A DNA stretch of 64,000 nt from Blastocatellia bacterium (GCA_026985075.1 JALSQX010000016.1:1-64000); one strand, 5' to 3'; positions 1 through 11,090 are shown, counted from the stretch's first letter. Numbers and translations: made by a program. The notes: generated by a model not told the origin, from the letters alone.

Positions 1-121
1 CACCTCCCGGTAGGGGGAGGAAGCGGTGACCGTCGCCGACCAGACCGCCTCCCTCCCCACCACCGCCGGCTCAATAACCGCCGTCACTGCCTCGGACTGC
101 CGCCTCATCGCTCCTCACTCC

Positions 122-1723
122 TTAATGATCATCACCCCCATCATGCCCATGATCGTCATCGTTCTCATTCTCGTTGTCATTGGCATTACCATTATGGTTC
201 CCATTATCGTTGTCATTCATGTTGCCATTGTCGTTATCGTTCATGTTGCCGTTGTCATTGCCATTGCCATTGTCATTGTCGTTATCGTTCATGTTGCCGT
301 TGTCATTGATATTGCCATTGTCGTTATCGTTCATGTTGCCGTTGTCATTGCCATTGCCATTGTCGTTGTCGTTCATGTTGCCGTTGTCATTGCCATTGCC
401 ATTGTCGTTGTCGTTCATGTTGCCGTTGTCATTGCCATTGCCATTGTCGTTATCGTTCATGTTGCCGTTGTCATTGCCATTGTCATTGTCGTTCGTGTTG
501 CCGTTGTCATTGCCATTGCCATTGTCGTTGTCGTTCGCGTTGCCGTTACCATTTGGATTCTGCTCTTCAGCTTGGTCAGCCGCATCCATAGCTGAAAGGC
601 TAGCCTCACGAGCGGTGCGTTCCGCTGACAGTGCGGCATCAATGCTCGTATCGAATTCACCTCCTTGAAGGGCGGCTTGAGCGTCATCCAATTGACTTTG
701 CGCTTGATCCAGCAATAGTTGTGGACGAGTGACATCGGCGCCGAAGTCTTCGGCTCGACGAATCTCTCGCTGCGCCTGAAGGATTCTGAACTCGGCGTCG
801 GCGATGGCTGTTTCAGCCTCGATGGGACCGGCTTGAGTCTCGAACCGTCCTTCATAGGCGATGTCAGCGCGTCCGGAGAAGTTAGTTGTGAAGAGAGCCA
901 CGGCACCGCCATTCACTTCCAATGTGAATGGGGGATCGACGTCCAGGTCATCAATGCTCAATTCGAAATCCTGATCGAAACCACCCGCCGAGAGTTCGGT
1001 GAATTCGATCGTGGCCGTGCCGGTAGCATCTGGATCAGCTTGAGCGGTTAACTGGGCTTGGAGAGTGACTCGCTCATCCTGAGTGGTGGGAACGAATGTT
1101 CCCTCCAGCACAACCTGACCTGTGGCATTGAGAATGCGAATGGTGTGACTGGTGAGCAGGCTCTCACGGGCCAACTCGTACGATCCACCGAGAACGGTCT
1201 CGCCCTCGGCGGTGACGAGTTCGATCGTATCAAACTCGGTCACCGGGGGAGCCAGGTAGGGCAGCCGACGTTGCCCCGGGCCAGCGTGCTGGCCGCGAAC
1301 AAATTCAACGCGAAAGCGCCCCTGCTCATCGGTGCGAACAACGCCTTGCGCACTTCGAGCCAAAGGTTGACCATTCACGTAGAGCGTGAAATCTTGACTT
1401 GGCGGCAGGTTCGCTCCTTCAACGACGAATAATTCAATGGTACGTCGATCCTGCGTCATTGATTCGATGATGGCGCTTCCACGCTCTCGCTTGATCAGTC
1501 CACTCCCGGTCAGTTCGATGCGTCGGTAGGTCAACTGCCTATTGGGAACCTGAAGGGCGTAAGCCGATTGCCGCTGGGCGCCCTGAGCGGCCATAACCGT
1601 GAGTGATGGTCGCATCATGTCCCGATGCATGAAAGTGGCCACCGCCACGAGGCTAATAAACGCAAAGATGATGCCCTGTCGAAAAACATTCATCCCTTTG
1701 GAGTCTTGCCATCGCATGTTCAT
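122..1723 (-). CDS. Secreted protein with C-terminal Asn/Asp/Gly repeats (paralogue of 51078-52853)
   Basis: About 533 residues. I start it at the ATG at 1723 because GGAGGA (1731-1736) lies 7 bases upstream; a longer reading frame exists but has no ribosome site. A hydrophobic segment (IIFAFISLVAVATF) near the N-terminus looks like a signal sequence or anchor. The body has beta-rich stretches (TYRRIELTGSGL, ATIEFTELSAGGFDQDFEL), then a heptad-like helical region (around AEFRILQAQREIRRAEDFGADV). The last ~130 residues are repeats of the type NGNDNGNMNDND. The body aligns along its whole length with the protein at 51078-52853 (shared TYRRIEL, SAGGFDQ, DLDV/KLDV, GADV). No known family recognised; the function is unknown, probably at the cell surface. 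It follows the subtilase gene in the same direction after 163 bases. Confidence 0.8.
   Translation of the reverse strand: MNMRWQDSKGMNVFRQGIIFAFISLVAVATFMHRDMMRPSLTVMAAQGAQRQSAYALQVPNRQLTYRRIELTGSGLIKRERGSAIIESMTQDRRTIELFVVEGANLPPSQDFTLYVNGQPLARSAQGVVRTDEQGRFRVEFVRGQHAGPGQRRLPYLAPPVTEFDTIELVTAEGETVLGGSYELARESLLTSHTIRILNATGQVVLEGTFVPTTQDERVTLQAQLTAQADPDATGTATIEFTELSAGGFDQDFELSIDDLDVDPPFTLEVNGGAVALFTTNFSGRADIAYEGRFETQAGPIEAETAIADAEFRILQAQREIRRAEDFGADVTRPQLLLDQAQSQLDDAQAALQGGEFDTSIDAALSAERTAREASLSAMDAADQAEEQNPNGNGNANDNDNGNGNDNGNTNDNDNGNDNGNMNDNDNGNGNDNGNMNDNDNGNGNDNGNMNDNDNGNGNDNGNMNDNDNGNINDNGNMNDNDNDNGNGNDNGNMNDNDNGNMNDNDNGNHNGNANDNENENDDDHGHDGGDDH
154..532 (-). repeat. Tandem coding repeat, Asn/Asp/Gly-rich
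   Basis: Imperfect tandem repeat with a period near 36 bases, built from 6-base subunits (gttgcc, attgtc, gttatc on the plus strand). It encodes N/D/G-rich sequence at the C-terminus of the minus-strand gene. The long hydrophobic ORFs on the opposite strand are by-products of this repeat. Confidence 0.85.
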
Positions 1724-1886
1724 TTTCGTCTCCTCCGAAACATGATCTCCCACATTCATATAGTGGGGTGAGACGGTGAAAAAATACATGCTCGATAAGG
1801 AGCGAGCCTTCTCTCAATCGGCGGAGTGGGGAAGTCATTCACCTCCAGAGGGCCAATTGGCTACATCGACCTGCGGAGCTCGCCCT

Positions 1887-3671
<1,785 letters not shown>

Positions 3672-3885
3672 ACCAATCCTCATAACCATAGCATCATGTA
3701 GAACTTCCGGTCAAGCTGATTACGGTTGAATGAATCATCACCGCTCATCTCCTCTCTCTGTGACATTCCCATCCTCAGTAATAGAGAGCGATGGCGCTCG
3801 AATGATACACATTTTTTGCGGAAAATGTGCTCCGGCGGCGGGAGACGTTCGAGACTTGCAATCCCGGTGAAAAAGTGAAAAACTA

Positions 3886-3897
3886 CTCACCGGTGAG
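3886..3897. promoter_or_regulatory. 12-bp perfect palindrome upstream of the sigma-factor gene
   Basis: CTCACCGGTGAG is a perfect palindrome about 50 bases before the ECF sigma-factor ATG. It overlaps a looser inverted repeat, GTGAGCC (3893-3899) with GGCTCAC (3914-3920). It could be an operator or a leader hairpin; no binding protein can be named. Confidence 0.3.
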
Positions 3898-3947
3898 CCG
3901 GCCTGGAGTCAGAGGCTCACACTCAGCCGGGGCTGCTCGTAGATGCG

Positions 3948-4523
3948 ATGAGCGATTATGGGAAAGCTACGGATACGCAGCTGATTGCTGCGTGTCTGGA
4001 TGGTGAGGCGGAGGCCTGGGAAGAACTCTTGAAGCGCTATCGGCGGCTCATTTACTCTATTCCTTATAAATACGGCCTCTCCCCCGATCAGGCTGCCGAT
4101 ATCTTTCAGTCTGTCTGCGTCACGATGTTGGAGCAGTTGCGAACGCTCCGGGATGAGAGGAAGCTCAGTTCCTGGCTGATCACGACGACATTGCGCGAGT
4201 GCTGGAAGGTCAAGCGGCGCGAGCAACGGGAGATCTCCAACCCCGATGATGAAGGGGAGGCGCTGGCCGCTCTTCCGGCTGATGGGCCGTTGCCCGATGA
4301 GCTCGTCCAAACGCTGGAAGAGCAGCACCTGGTGCGACAGGCCATCCAGCGACTCGATGATCGGTGTCGAGCGCTGCTCACCTATCTTTTCTACGAGAAA
4401 GAAGAGTGGTCCTACGAGCGGATCTCCCGACAACTGGGAATGCCGGTGGCCAGCATTGGCCCCACGCGCGGGCGTTGCCTGGAGAAGCTGAAGCGCATTT
4501 TGCGGAAATGGGGGATTTCTTAA
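3948..4523 (+). CDS. ECF-type RNA polymerase sigma factor
   Basis: 191 residues, a normal size for the family. Region 2 is seen in DTQLIAACLDGEAEAWEELLKRY and DIFQSVCVTMLEQL, with the region 2.3-2.4 signature KLSSWLITTTLRECWKVKRR. Region 4 is the helix-turn-helix YERISRQLGMPVASIGPTRGRCLEKLKRIL near the C-terminus. It directs RNA polymerase to a small regulon. It is the first gene of a three-gene plus-strand operon: 83 bases to the anti-sigma-like gene, which then overlaps the CHAT gene. No good ribosome site precedes the ATG, so the start is less certain than the family call. Confidence 0.92.
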   Translation: MSDYGKATDTQLIAACLDGEAEAWEELLKRYRRLIYSIPYKYGLSPDQAADIFQSVCVTMLEQLRTLRDERKLSSWLITTTLRECWKVKRREQREISNPDDEGEALAALPADGPLPDELVQTLEEQHLVRQAIQRLDDRCRALLTYLFYEKEEWSYERISRQLGMPVASIGPTRGRCLEKLKRILRKWGIS

Positions 4524-4606
4524 AGGGAAGTATTTTTTGAGACGATTGGCGCTCTACTGTTCTGGAGGAGCGTGAATGGGGGAGAACGCGAGGAGAAAAT
4601 GAGACG

Positions 4607-5233
4607 ATGCGTTGTTGGCGTATGGAACAACTTTTAGATTTCATTCAAGGCCGGGCCGACACCGAGGTGGCTGACGCAATTCGAGCCCATGTGGATAGTG
4701 GGTGTTCTCGCTGCCGGGCGAATCTGGACTGGTTGAGCAAGATCGTTCAACTCACGGCCACCGACGATTCGGTCGATCCTCCGGAGTGGGTCTTCCATCG
4801 TGCCGTCCGATTATTCCACGAGCTGGGGCCGAAGCGGAAGCCGGGAATGATCGAGCGATTAGTGGCGGCGCTCGCCTTCGATAGCTGGGCGAGCCTGCAA
4901 CCAGCGGTGGTGAGGCAAAGTGGAGCTGCTCCCCGCCAATGCTTGTACCGCGCTGAGCAGTGGGAACTCGATCTTCAATTCGAGCCCGGAGAGATCCCCG
5001 ATACCATCGACTTGACCGGACAGATCCTCAAAGCCGGAGGGACTGGACGGGAGGCCGCGCATCGTCCGGTTCGATTGGTGAGAGAAGACGCCGTAGTAGC
5101 CGAAGCGGTGACCGATGAACTCGGCGAATTCACCATGGATCAACTCGCTCCCGGCCTCTACAATCTCTGCGTGGAGCTCCCCGAACAGGAAATATGGATC
5201 GAGCGCCTGGAAGTCAAATTGAGCAATGAGTGA
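4607..5233 (+). CDS. Soluble anti-sigma-like protein with zinc-finger-like motif and C-terminal beta-sandwich
   Basis: 208 residues; AGGAG at 4591-4595 supports the ATG at 4607. Near residue 30 it has AHVDSGCSRCRANLDWL, an H-x4-C-x2-C arrangement close to the zf-HC2 motif (H-x3-C-x2-C) of anti-sigma factors. There is no membrane segment, so it should be cytoplasmic. The last ~75 residues (DLTGQILKAGG ... DELGEFTMDQLAPGLYNLCVEL) resemble a carboxypeptidase-regulatory or Cna-B-like beta-sandwich. Position straight after an ECF sigma gene supports an anti-sigma role (inference). The 3' end overlaps the CHAT gene by 8 bases (ATGAGTGA), which implies translational coupling. Confidence 0.7.
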   Translation: MRCWRMEQLLDFIQGRADTEVADAIRAHVDSGCSRCRANLDWLSKIVQLTATDDSVDPPEWVFHRAVRLFHELGPKRKPGMIERLVAALAFDSWASLQPAVVRQSGAAPRQCLYRAEQWELDLQFEPGEIPDTIDLTGQILKAGGTGREAAHRPVRLVREDAVVAEAVTDELGEFTMDQLAPGLYNLCVELPEQEIWIERLEVKLSNE

Positions 5234-8120
5234 CGTCGATCCGGACACGACGGACGCTGAGGTCCATCAGGTCCATCAACTCGTCGATCAGCTCCTCGGT
5301 TTTCCCTCGCGCGAGGACGCCTTCGCTTTCCTTCAACAGCACCGAGAACGCATCAATTACACGCTCATTAAACTGCTCAAGGACCAGATCAGTCATCTGG
5401 TTCGCGTCGATTTGAATCGGGCGCTCGAAGTCGCCGATTTGATCACCGTAGCGGCGGAGTTGGCCGGCGATCCGCTCAGCCGCGCCCTGAGCGCACACGC
5501 CCGGGCGATGGCGTTGGACCGTTCGGGGAAATGCGCCGAGGCGCTGAAGCTCTATAATCAAGCGGAGACCATCTATCAGTCTCTGGGCCAGGAGGTGGAA
5601 GCCGCGCGAGTGGCCCGAGCCAAGTTGCCGGTTCTCATGTACCTCGGGCATTACGACCGGGCCCTCCAGGTCGCCGCCGAAGCGCGCCGCGTCCTTCAAC
5701 AGCACGATCAATGGGCTCTGGTGGCTCAGGTCGATGCCAACGTCGGAAGCATCTACGAGCGACTGGCTCAGTATCACACGGCCTTGCGCTACTATCAGCA
5801 GGCGGCCGAAGTGTTCGAGCGACTGAACGATCGGCGGAGCCTGGCACTGGTTCAAGCCAACGAGGCCGTCGTCTACTCCCACCTGAACGAGTTCGAGCGT
5901 TCGTTGGCCCTTTATGAACAGGCGCGACGAATTTACTCCGAACTGGGACTGCACTTATGGGCCATTCGAGTGGACCACAACGTCGCCTGGCTGCACTTCC
6001 TGCGAGGAAAGTTTGATCTGGCGCTCCGGCAATTCCATCGCGTGGAACAAGAAGCGGAAAGGCATGGGGATATCACCCAGGTGGCCGTCTGTCAGCTCGA
6101 TCTGGCCGAAGTCTATCTTCAGCTCAACGCCTTCGAAGACGCCCTGAGGGCCTCGCAGACGGCCATCGAACAATTCGCTCAACTGCAAATGACGGCCGAG
6201 TTGGCCAAGGCCCAAATGTATCATGGCGTCGCTCACCTTCACCTGGGAGCCCTCGACCGCGCCACTCAATCATTGGAGCAGGCGCGCGCGCTCTTCTCCC
6301 AAGAGGGCAATCAGATCTATCAAGCCCTCTGTGATCTCTACTTGGGCGAAGTGGCGCTGAGGGAAGGCGCCTGGTCCCGAGCCTTCGAGCTCTGTCGGGC
6401 CGCCAGTCAAACATTCGAAGCGCATCAGTTGGATAACAAGGCCGCTTATGCTCAATTTCAATTGGCTCGCATTCGGTTCCACGCCGGCGACGTCCAGGCC
6501 GCTCAGCGGTTTTGCCAGCAGGCGCTCCAGAAGATCGAATCTCTGGAAGCGCCTTGGCTGCACTATCAGTGTTTTCATCTGGAAGGGAACATTGCCGAGC
6601 GCCTCGGCGATGAGAGGGCCGCATATCGGAGTTATGAACGGGCCATCCATCACATCGAAGAGATGCGGAGCAGCATCCGGGTAGACGAATTCAAAGCCTC
6701 CTTCGTCAGAGACAAGCTGAAGGTCTACGAGGACATGGTGGCGCTGTGTCTGGAGGACGGTTCGCCGGAGAAGAAACAGCGCGCCTTCGGCTTCGCCGAG
6801 GCGGCCAAATCCCGGGCCCTGGTCGATCTTCTGTCCAATGCGCTGAAGATCAAAAGCCGAGCCGAGTCCCAGATTGACCGGGCATTGATTGAGCGGTGGA
6901 ATGCGCTGCGGGAAGAGCTGGATTGGTATTATAACAAACTCAACGAATATGAATCGCAGCCGCCGCCGCGACCCGTCGAATGGGGTCGAGACCTGCGCCA
7001 GAACATCCGCCAGCGTGAGGAGGAACTGAGCAATCTGCTGCGACAGCTCCAGGTGCAAGATCCGGAGTACTTCTCTCTGCAGAGCGTCCCTCACGTGGCC
7101 AGCGAGGACATCGCCGGCGACCTGGCCGCCGGCGAGATCCTGCTCGAATACAGCATCGCGGGCGATCGCATTGGCGTCTTCGTCATCGATGCCCGTGGCC
7201 TCCGGGTGGCGCAGTTCCTCGGTCCAGCGTCACCAGTGCGCGATTCGCTGAGGAAGCTCCGATTTCAATTGAACAAACACCTCCTTGGCGTCGATTATCT
7301 CGATGCGCATCGGGCTGCGTTACACCGGTTCGTCAATGAACATTTGCGCGAACTCCATCGCGCTCTCATTGAGCCGGTAGCCGACGCCTTAAAAGGAAAG
7401 CGATTGATCATCGTCCCTCACGGATTCCTCCACTACATCCCATTCCACGCCTTGTATGATGGGGAGCACTATGTGATCGATGATTACGAAGTCTCTTATG
7501 CGCCCAGCGCCCATGTGTTTCGGCTGTGCCGCCAGCGCCGCCGAAGGCCGCAGAACGGGTGGACGCCAGCGCTCATCGTCGGCGTGCCGGACGAAAAGCT
7601 CGTCCACATTCGCCAGGAAGTGGAATATATTCGCCGGCTCATCCCCGGCGCCGAGGCGCTGGTGGGCGAGGAAGCGACCCTGGAGCGATTCAGGCGGCGG
7701 GCCCAACAGGCGCGGCTCTTACATCTGGCCTCTCATGCTGTTTTTCGGCGAGATAATCCCCTGTTTTCGGCCATTCAATTATCTCATTCCTGGCTCAATT
7801 TTTACGACATGTTTCACCTGGACCTCCAGGCCGAATTGGTCGTGCTCAGCGCCTGTCAAACGGGCGTGAGCAAGGTGTTCGCCGGCGATGAGCTCATCGG
7901 TCTGATGCGGGGATTTCTGTACGCGGGAGCACCTTCTTTGATTCTCAGTCTCTGGGCCGTTCACGATCAATCGACGGCCGAGATGATGCGCGTCTTCTAC
8001 ACCGAGTTGCAACGGGATCATTCTGCTCGAGCGGCGCTCCGGAAAGCACAACTGGCCATTCGAGAGAGGTATCCGCATCCCTATTACTGGGCTCCATTCG
8101 TGCTCATGGGACGGCCGTGA
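5226..8120 (+). CDS. TPR-CHAT caspase-like protease
   Basis: 964 residues. The N-terminal half (about 20-480) is a run of tetratricopeptide repeats (for example AARVARAKLPVLMYLGHYDRAL and QVDANVGSIYERLAQYHTAL). A charged helical linker follows, then a C-terminal CHAT domain. The predicted dyad is intact: His837 in LLHLASHAVF and Cys877 in VVLSACQTG, followed by AGDELIGLMRGFLYAGAPS and SLWAVHDQSTAEMM, and it ends with YYWAPFVLMG as CHAT proteins do. CHAT proteins are caspase/separase relatives; known members cleave target proteins when a sensor domain is triggered. Here the TPRs would bind the trigger or substrate, and the coupled sigma/anti-sigma genes suggest the target may be the anti-sigma protein (inference). 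Confidence 0.93.
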   Translation: MSDVDPDTTDAEVHQVHQLVDQLLGFPSREDAFAFLQQHRERINYTLIKLLKDQISHLVRVDLNRALEVADLITVAAELAGDPLSRALSAHARAMALDRSGKCAEALKLYNQAETIYQSLGQEVEAARVARAKLPVLMYLGHYDRALQVAAEARRVLQQHDQWALVAQVDANVGSIYERLAQYHTALRYYQQAAEVFERLNDRRSLALVQANEAVVYSHLNEFERSLALYEQARRIYSELGLHLWAIRVDHNVAWLHFLRGKFDLALRQFHRVEQEAERHGDITQVAVCQLDLAEVYLQLNAFEDALRASQTAIEQFAQLQMTAELAKAQMYHGVAHLHLGALDRATQSLEQARALFSQEGNQIYQALCDLYLGEVALREGAWSRAFELCRAASQTFEAHQLDNKAAYAQFQLARIRFHAGDVQAAQRFCQQALQKIESLEAPWLHYQCFHLEGNIAERLGDERAAYRSYERAIHHIEEMRSSIRVDEFKASFVRDKLKVYEDMVALCLEDGSPEKKQRAFGFAEAAKSRALVDLLSNALKIKSRAESQIDRALIERWNALREELDWYYNKLNEYESQPPPRPVEWGRDLRQNIRQREEELSNLLRQLQVQDPEYFSLQSVPHVASEDIAGDLAAGEILLEYSIAGDRIGVFVIDARGLRVAQFLGPASPVRDSLRKLRFQLNKHLLGVDYLDAHRAALHRFVNEHLRELHRALIEPVADALKGKRLIIVPHGFLHYIPFHALYDGEHYVIDDYEVSYAPSAHVFRLCRQRRRRPQNGWTPALIVGVPDEKLVHIRQEVEYIRRLIPGAEALVGEEATLERFRRRAQQARLLHLASHAVFRRDNPLFSAIQLSHSWLNFYDMFHLDLQAELVVLSACQTGVSKVFAGDELIGLMRGFLYAGAPSLILSLWAVHDQSTAEMMRVFYTELQRDHSARAALRKAQLAIRERYPHPYYWAPFVLMGRP

Positions 8121-8251
8121 TGGCCCGGCTCCTTGCAGGGCCACGAGGCCAACAGACCCGGCTCTTGGCCTCCAGAGTTGAAGGTCTCCTCACTCTCGAC
8201 GCTGCCCTTCCCCGGAAATAGAGGGTGGCGCCGCTCCATTTCCCCAAGTCC

Positions 8252-8318
8252 TCTCTCATCCCCTCGGTGTAGTACTCCAGCGCCATGAGCGACGTCCTCG
8301 AAAACTGGACAGCACCGG
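8252..8318 (+). repeat. Copy of a dispersed intergenic repeat
   Basis: Begins TCTCATCCCCTCGGTGTAG and continues through GCCATGAGCGACGTCCTCGAAAA. Related, degenerate copies lie near 22972-23040, 23064-23150 and 23671-23712. It occupies part of the 244-base gap between the CHAT gene and the CoA-disulfide reductase gene; nothing else was recognised there. Confidence 0.5.
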
Positions 8319-8364
8319 AAACATTCTGTACCATACGCCCGAACGTTCATCGCGAGGGGAAGAT

Positions 8365-9729
8365 ATGGCTCACCGAGAACGGGTCGTCGTGATCGGAGGG
8401 GTAGCCGGGGGCATGTCGGCGGCGGCGCGGGCCAAGCGCGTCAATCCTCATCTGGACGTAGTGGTGCTGGAGCGGAGCCCGCACGTCTCCTACGGCGCTT
8501 GTGGGCTACCGTATTTCATTGCCGGACTCATTCCCGATTATCGTCGGCTGATTGTCTATACGCCGGAATACCTCCGCCGGGAACGCGGCCTCGATGTTCG
8601 CACCAACACCGAAGTCGTCCAGATCCGACCGGCGGAACGGGCGGTCATCGCGCGCGACCTCCAGAGTGGTCGGGAGGAGAAAATCGGCTACGACTATCTC
8701 GTCGTCGCCACCGGAGCCAGGCCAATTCGTCCCTCGCTGCCGGGGATTGAGCTGGACAATGTCTTCGTGCTCCGCAGCCTCGAACACGGCATTCATGTGC
8801 AACGGGCCATCGCCGAGATGTCGCCGCGCCGAGCGGTCATCATCGGCGCGGGATACATTGGCTTGGAAATGGCCGAAGCGCTGCGCCTGCGCGGCCTGGC
8901 CGTCACCGTGGTGGAAGCGCTGGATCGCGTTCTCGGTCACCTGGAGCCAGACATCAGTCGCCTCGTCGAAGAGGAGTTGGCGGCTAACGGTGTGCAGTTG
9001 CTCAAGATGACCAAGGTCACCGCTCTGGAAGGCGATGCTCAAGGGCGCGTTCGGCGCGTCCTGACCGATCGCGACGAGCCGATAGACGCCGAACTCGTGC
9101 TCATCGGCGTGGGGATTCGCCCCGAGGTGGCGCTGGCCGAAGAAGCCGGGCTCGCTCTCGGACCGACCGGCGCCATCGCCGTCAATGAACGGCAGGAGAC
9201 CAATATCGCTCGGATTTATGCGGCCGGCGATTGCTGTGAGGCGAGGCACCTGGTGACCGGTCAACCCGCCTGGATTCCCCTGGGACCGGCAGCCAATAAG
9301 CAGGGGAGGGTCGTGGGAGACAATGTGGCCGGTCGCCGCGCTCGATTCGCCGGCGTGGTGGGAACGGCGGTGACGAAGGTATTCGATCTGGCCGTCGCCC
9401 GCACCGGCCTCTCCGTCGACCAGGCCAGGAAAGCGGGATTCAAGCCGGGAGCGGCCGCGATCACCGCTTCATCGCGAGCGGGTTACTATCCCGGCGGACA
9501 GCCGATCACCGTGAAAGTGATCTTCGATCGCGAGAGCGAGCGATTACTCGGCGCGCAGATGGTGGGCCGCGAGGGGGTGGCCAAGCGCATCGATATCTTC
9601 GCCACCGCCCTCCACGCCGGTATGACGCTCTCGGAGATGGCCGGACTCGATCTCAGCTATGCTCCCCCCTTTGCGCCCGTCTGGGACCCCGTTTTGATCG
9701 CCGTCAACGCCGCGTGGAAACAGCGCTAG
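8365..9729 (+). CDS. CoA-disulfide reductase / NADH oxidase-type flavoprotein
   Basis: 454 residues, typical length; ATG preceded by AGGGGA. N-terminal FAD Rossmann motif VVIGGVAGGMSAAARAKR, then SYGACGLPYFIAG, whose Cys aligns with the single redox Cys of CoA-disulfide reductases (SFANCGLPY). The central NAD(P)H-binding motif is RAVIIGAGYIGLEMAEALR, and the second FAD motif is IYAAGDCCEA. A C-terminal dimerisation domain is present. Expected reaction: NAD(P)H-dependent reduction of CoA disulfide, persulfide or oxygen. It cannot be separated from NADH oxidase or persulfide reductase by sequence alone. It is probably a single-gene unit, with repeat and IS sequence directly downstream. Confidence 0.88.
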   Translation: MAHRERVVVIGGVAGGMSAAARAKRVNPHLDVVVLERSPHVSYGACGLPYFIAGLIPDYRRLIVYTPEYLRRERGLDVRTNTEVVQIRPAERAVIARDLQSGREEKIGYDYLVVATGARPIRPSLPGIELDNVFVLRSLEHGIHVQRAIAEMSPRRAVIIGAGYIGLEMAEALRLRGLAVTVVEALDRVLGHLEPDISRLVEEELAANGVQLLKMTKVTALEGDAQGRVRRVLTDRDEPIDAELVLIGVGIRPEVALAEEAGLALGPTGAIAVNERQETNIARIYAAGDCCEARHLVTGQPAWIPLGPAANKQGRVVGDNVAGRRARFAGVVGTAVTKVFDLAVARTGLSVDQARKAGFKPGAAAITASSRAGYYPGGQPITVKVIFDRESERLLGAQMVGREGVAKRIDIFATALHAGMTLSEMAGLDLSYAPPFAPVWDPVLIAVNAAWKQR

Positions 9730-9787
9730 CCCGGACGGCGTCGCCTCCACTGACATCATCGAGCGGCGCTCGCGATCGCGGACGCCG
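9728..9787 (+). repeat. 60-bp direct repeat, copy 1
   Basis: From the stop codon of the CoA-disulfide reductase gene (starts AGCCCGGACGGCGTCGCC, ends GACGCCG). It matches 12925-12984 at 58 of 60 positions in the same orientation. The two copies bracket the IS/MNT-HEPN island. Confidence 0.88.
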
Positions 9788-9880
9788 GGACCTCTCCAGA
9801 GCACCCGATCATGCCTCAAACGAGTCGGCGCGGTGTGATGTTGCTCTCGAATCAGCCTTTAATTCTTAGGGAAGGGGAAA

Positions 9881-9904
9881 AGGTAGCACCACATTAAACC
9901 GTGG
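9881..9904 (+). repeat. Left terminal inverted repeat of the IS1-like element
   Basis: Pairs with 11091-11114 at 20 of 24 positions; defines the left end of the element. Confidence 0.7.
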
Positions 9905-9979
9905 AGAAAAGAGAGTTGGATAAAAGGGCGGGTCCAGCGATAATCCTTGGTTATGAAAGACCAAGAAAGGATTATCCCG

Positions 9980-11090
9980 ATGGACCCGACGAATACACTT
10001 TGTCCCAATCCGGAGTGTCCCGCCAGGGGCCAAATTGGCCAAGGCAACATCGGAGTGCACTCCATCAAAGAGAGACGGTACATCTGCCACGTCTGTCACA
10101 AGACGTTTGCCGAGACCGAGGGAATGATGTTTTACCGGCTGCACAAAGCGCGTGATCTGGTGACGACGGTGGTCACGTTGTTGGCCCACGGGTGTCCGGT
10201 CCAAGCCATCGTGGCCGCCTTTGGGTTGGATGAGCGGACGGTCAGTGACTGGCCGGAGCGAGCCGGCGGGCACTGTCAGTCGGTGCATGAGCACCTGGTG
10301 GAACAGCCACTGGATCTGGGCCACGTCCAGGCCGATGAGCTGCGGGTCAAGGGGGCCTCGTCTGGGTGGCCCTGGCCCTGATGGTCAGCACGCGGCTGTG
10401 GTTGGGCGGGGTGGTATCGCCCCAGCGAGACCTGGATCTGATCCGCGCGTTGATCCGGAAGGTGCGCGCCTGCGCCTCGGCGTTGACCGAGGGGGTGCTG
10501 TTCTGTACCGATGGTTGGCGGGCTTATGTCCGGGCCATCGCTGAGGTGTTTCGCCAAGCCATTCCCACGGGTCGGCGCGGGCGACGCGGTTGCAGCCCTG
10601 GAAGAACATCTGTATTGCCCAGGTCGTCAAGCAATACGCCCACCGCCGTGTGGTCGGCATCACCCGCCGTATTCTCCAAGGAGCGGAGACTCAGGTTCAG
10701 GTGTTGCTTCGACGCTCCCACCACACCAGCACTCTCAATACGGCGTTCATTGAACGGCTCAACGCCACCTTCCGCCAACGCCTGGCCGCGCTGACGCGCC
10801 GGGGTCGCGCCTCGGCCCGTCTGACCCCCGCCCTGGAACAGAGCCTGTAGCTGGTCGGCACGGTCTATAACTTTTGCACTGAGCATCGGAGTTTGCGCTT
10901 GCCCGGTCTCATTGGCGGTCATAAATGGCTGGAGCGCACGCCAGCCATGGCCGCCAGCATCACTGACCACTGTTGGACTGTGGCTGAACTGTTGTCCTTT
11001 CATGTGCCACCCCTGCCCTGGCAACCGCCCAAGCGTCGTGGCCGTCCCTCGAAGGCCACCAAACTGCTTATTGCGAGGTGGTGTCGATGA
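9980..11090 (+). pseudogene. Broken IS1-like transposase
   Basis: Reading starts at MDPTNTLCPNPECPARGQ, a zinc-ribbon (CPNPEC ... CHVCHKTF) followed by a helix-turn-helix-like stretch (VQAIVAAFGLDERTVSDW), as in IS1-type transposases. The frame then breaks at a run of five G at 10351-10355; after a shift it continues as GLVWVALALMVSTRLWLGG. A second frame change lies near 10575-10592 (continuing LQPWKNICIAQVVKQY), and an in-frame TAG occurs at 10848-10850 before LVGTVYNFCTEHRSLRLPG. With two frameshifts and a stop it cannot make a full transposase. The first shift alone might have been programmed, as in IS1, but the others argue for decay. Confidence 0.8.

Noticed and set aside
26-668. Plus-strand frames with long runs of Ile/Val/His/Ala or Leu/Pro/Ser
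   Set aside because: They are the mirror readings of the Asn/Asp/Gly repeat in the minus-strand gene; no ribosome site and no family.
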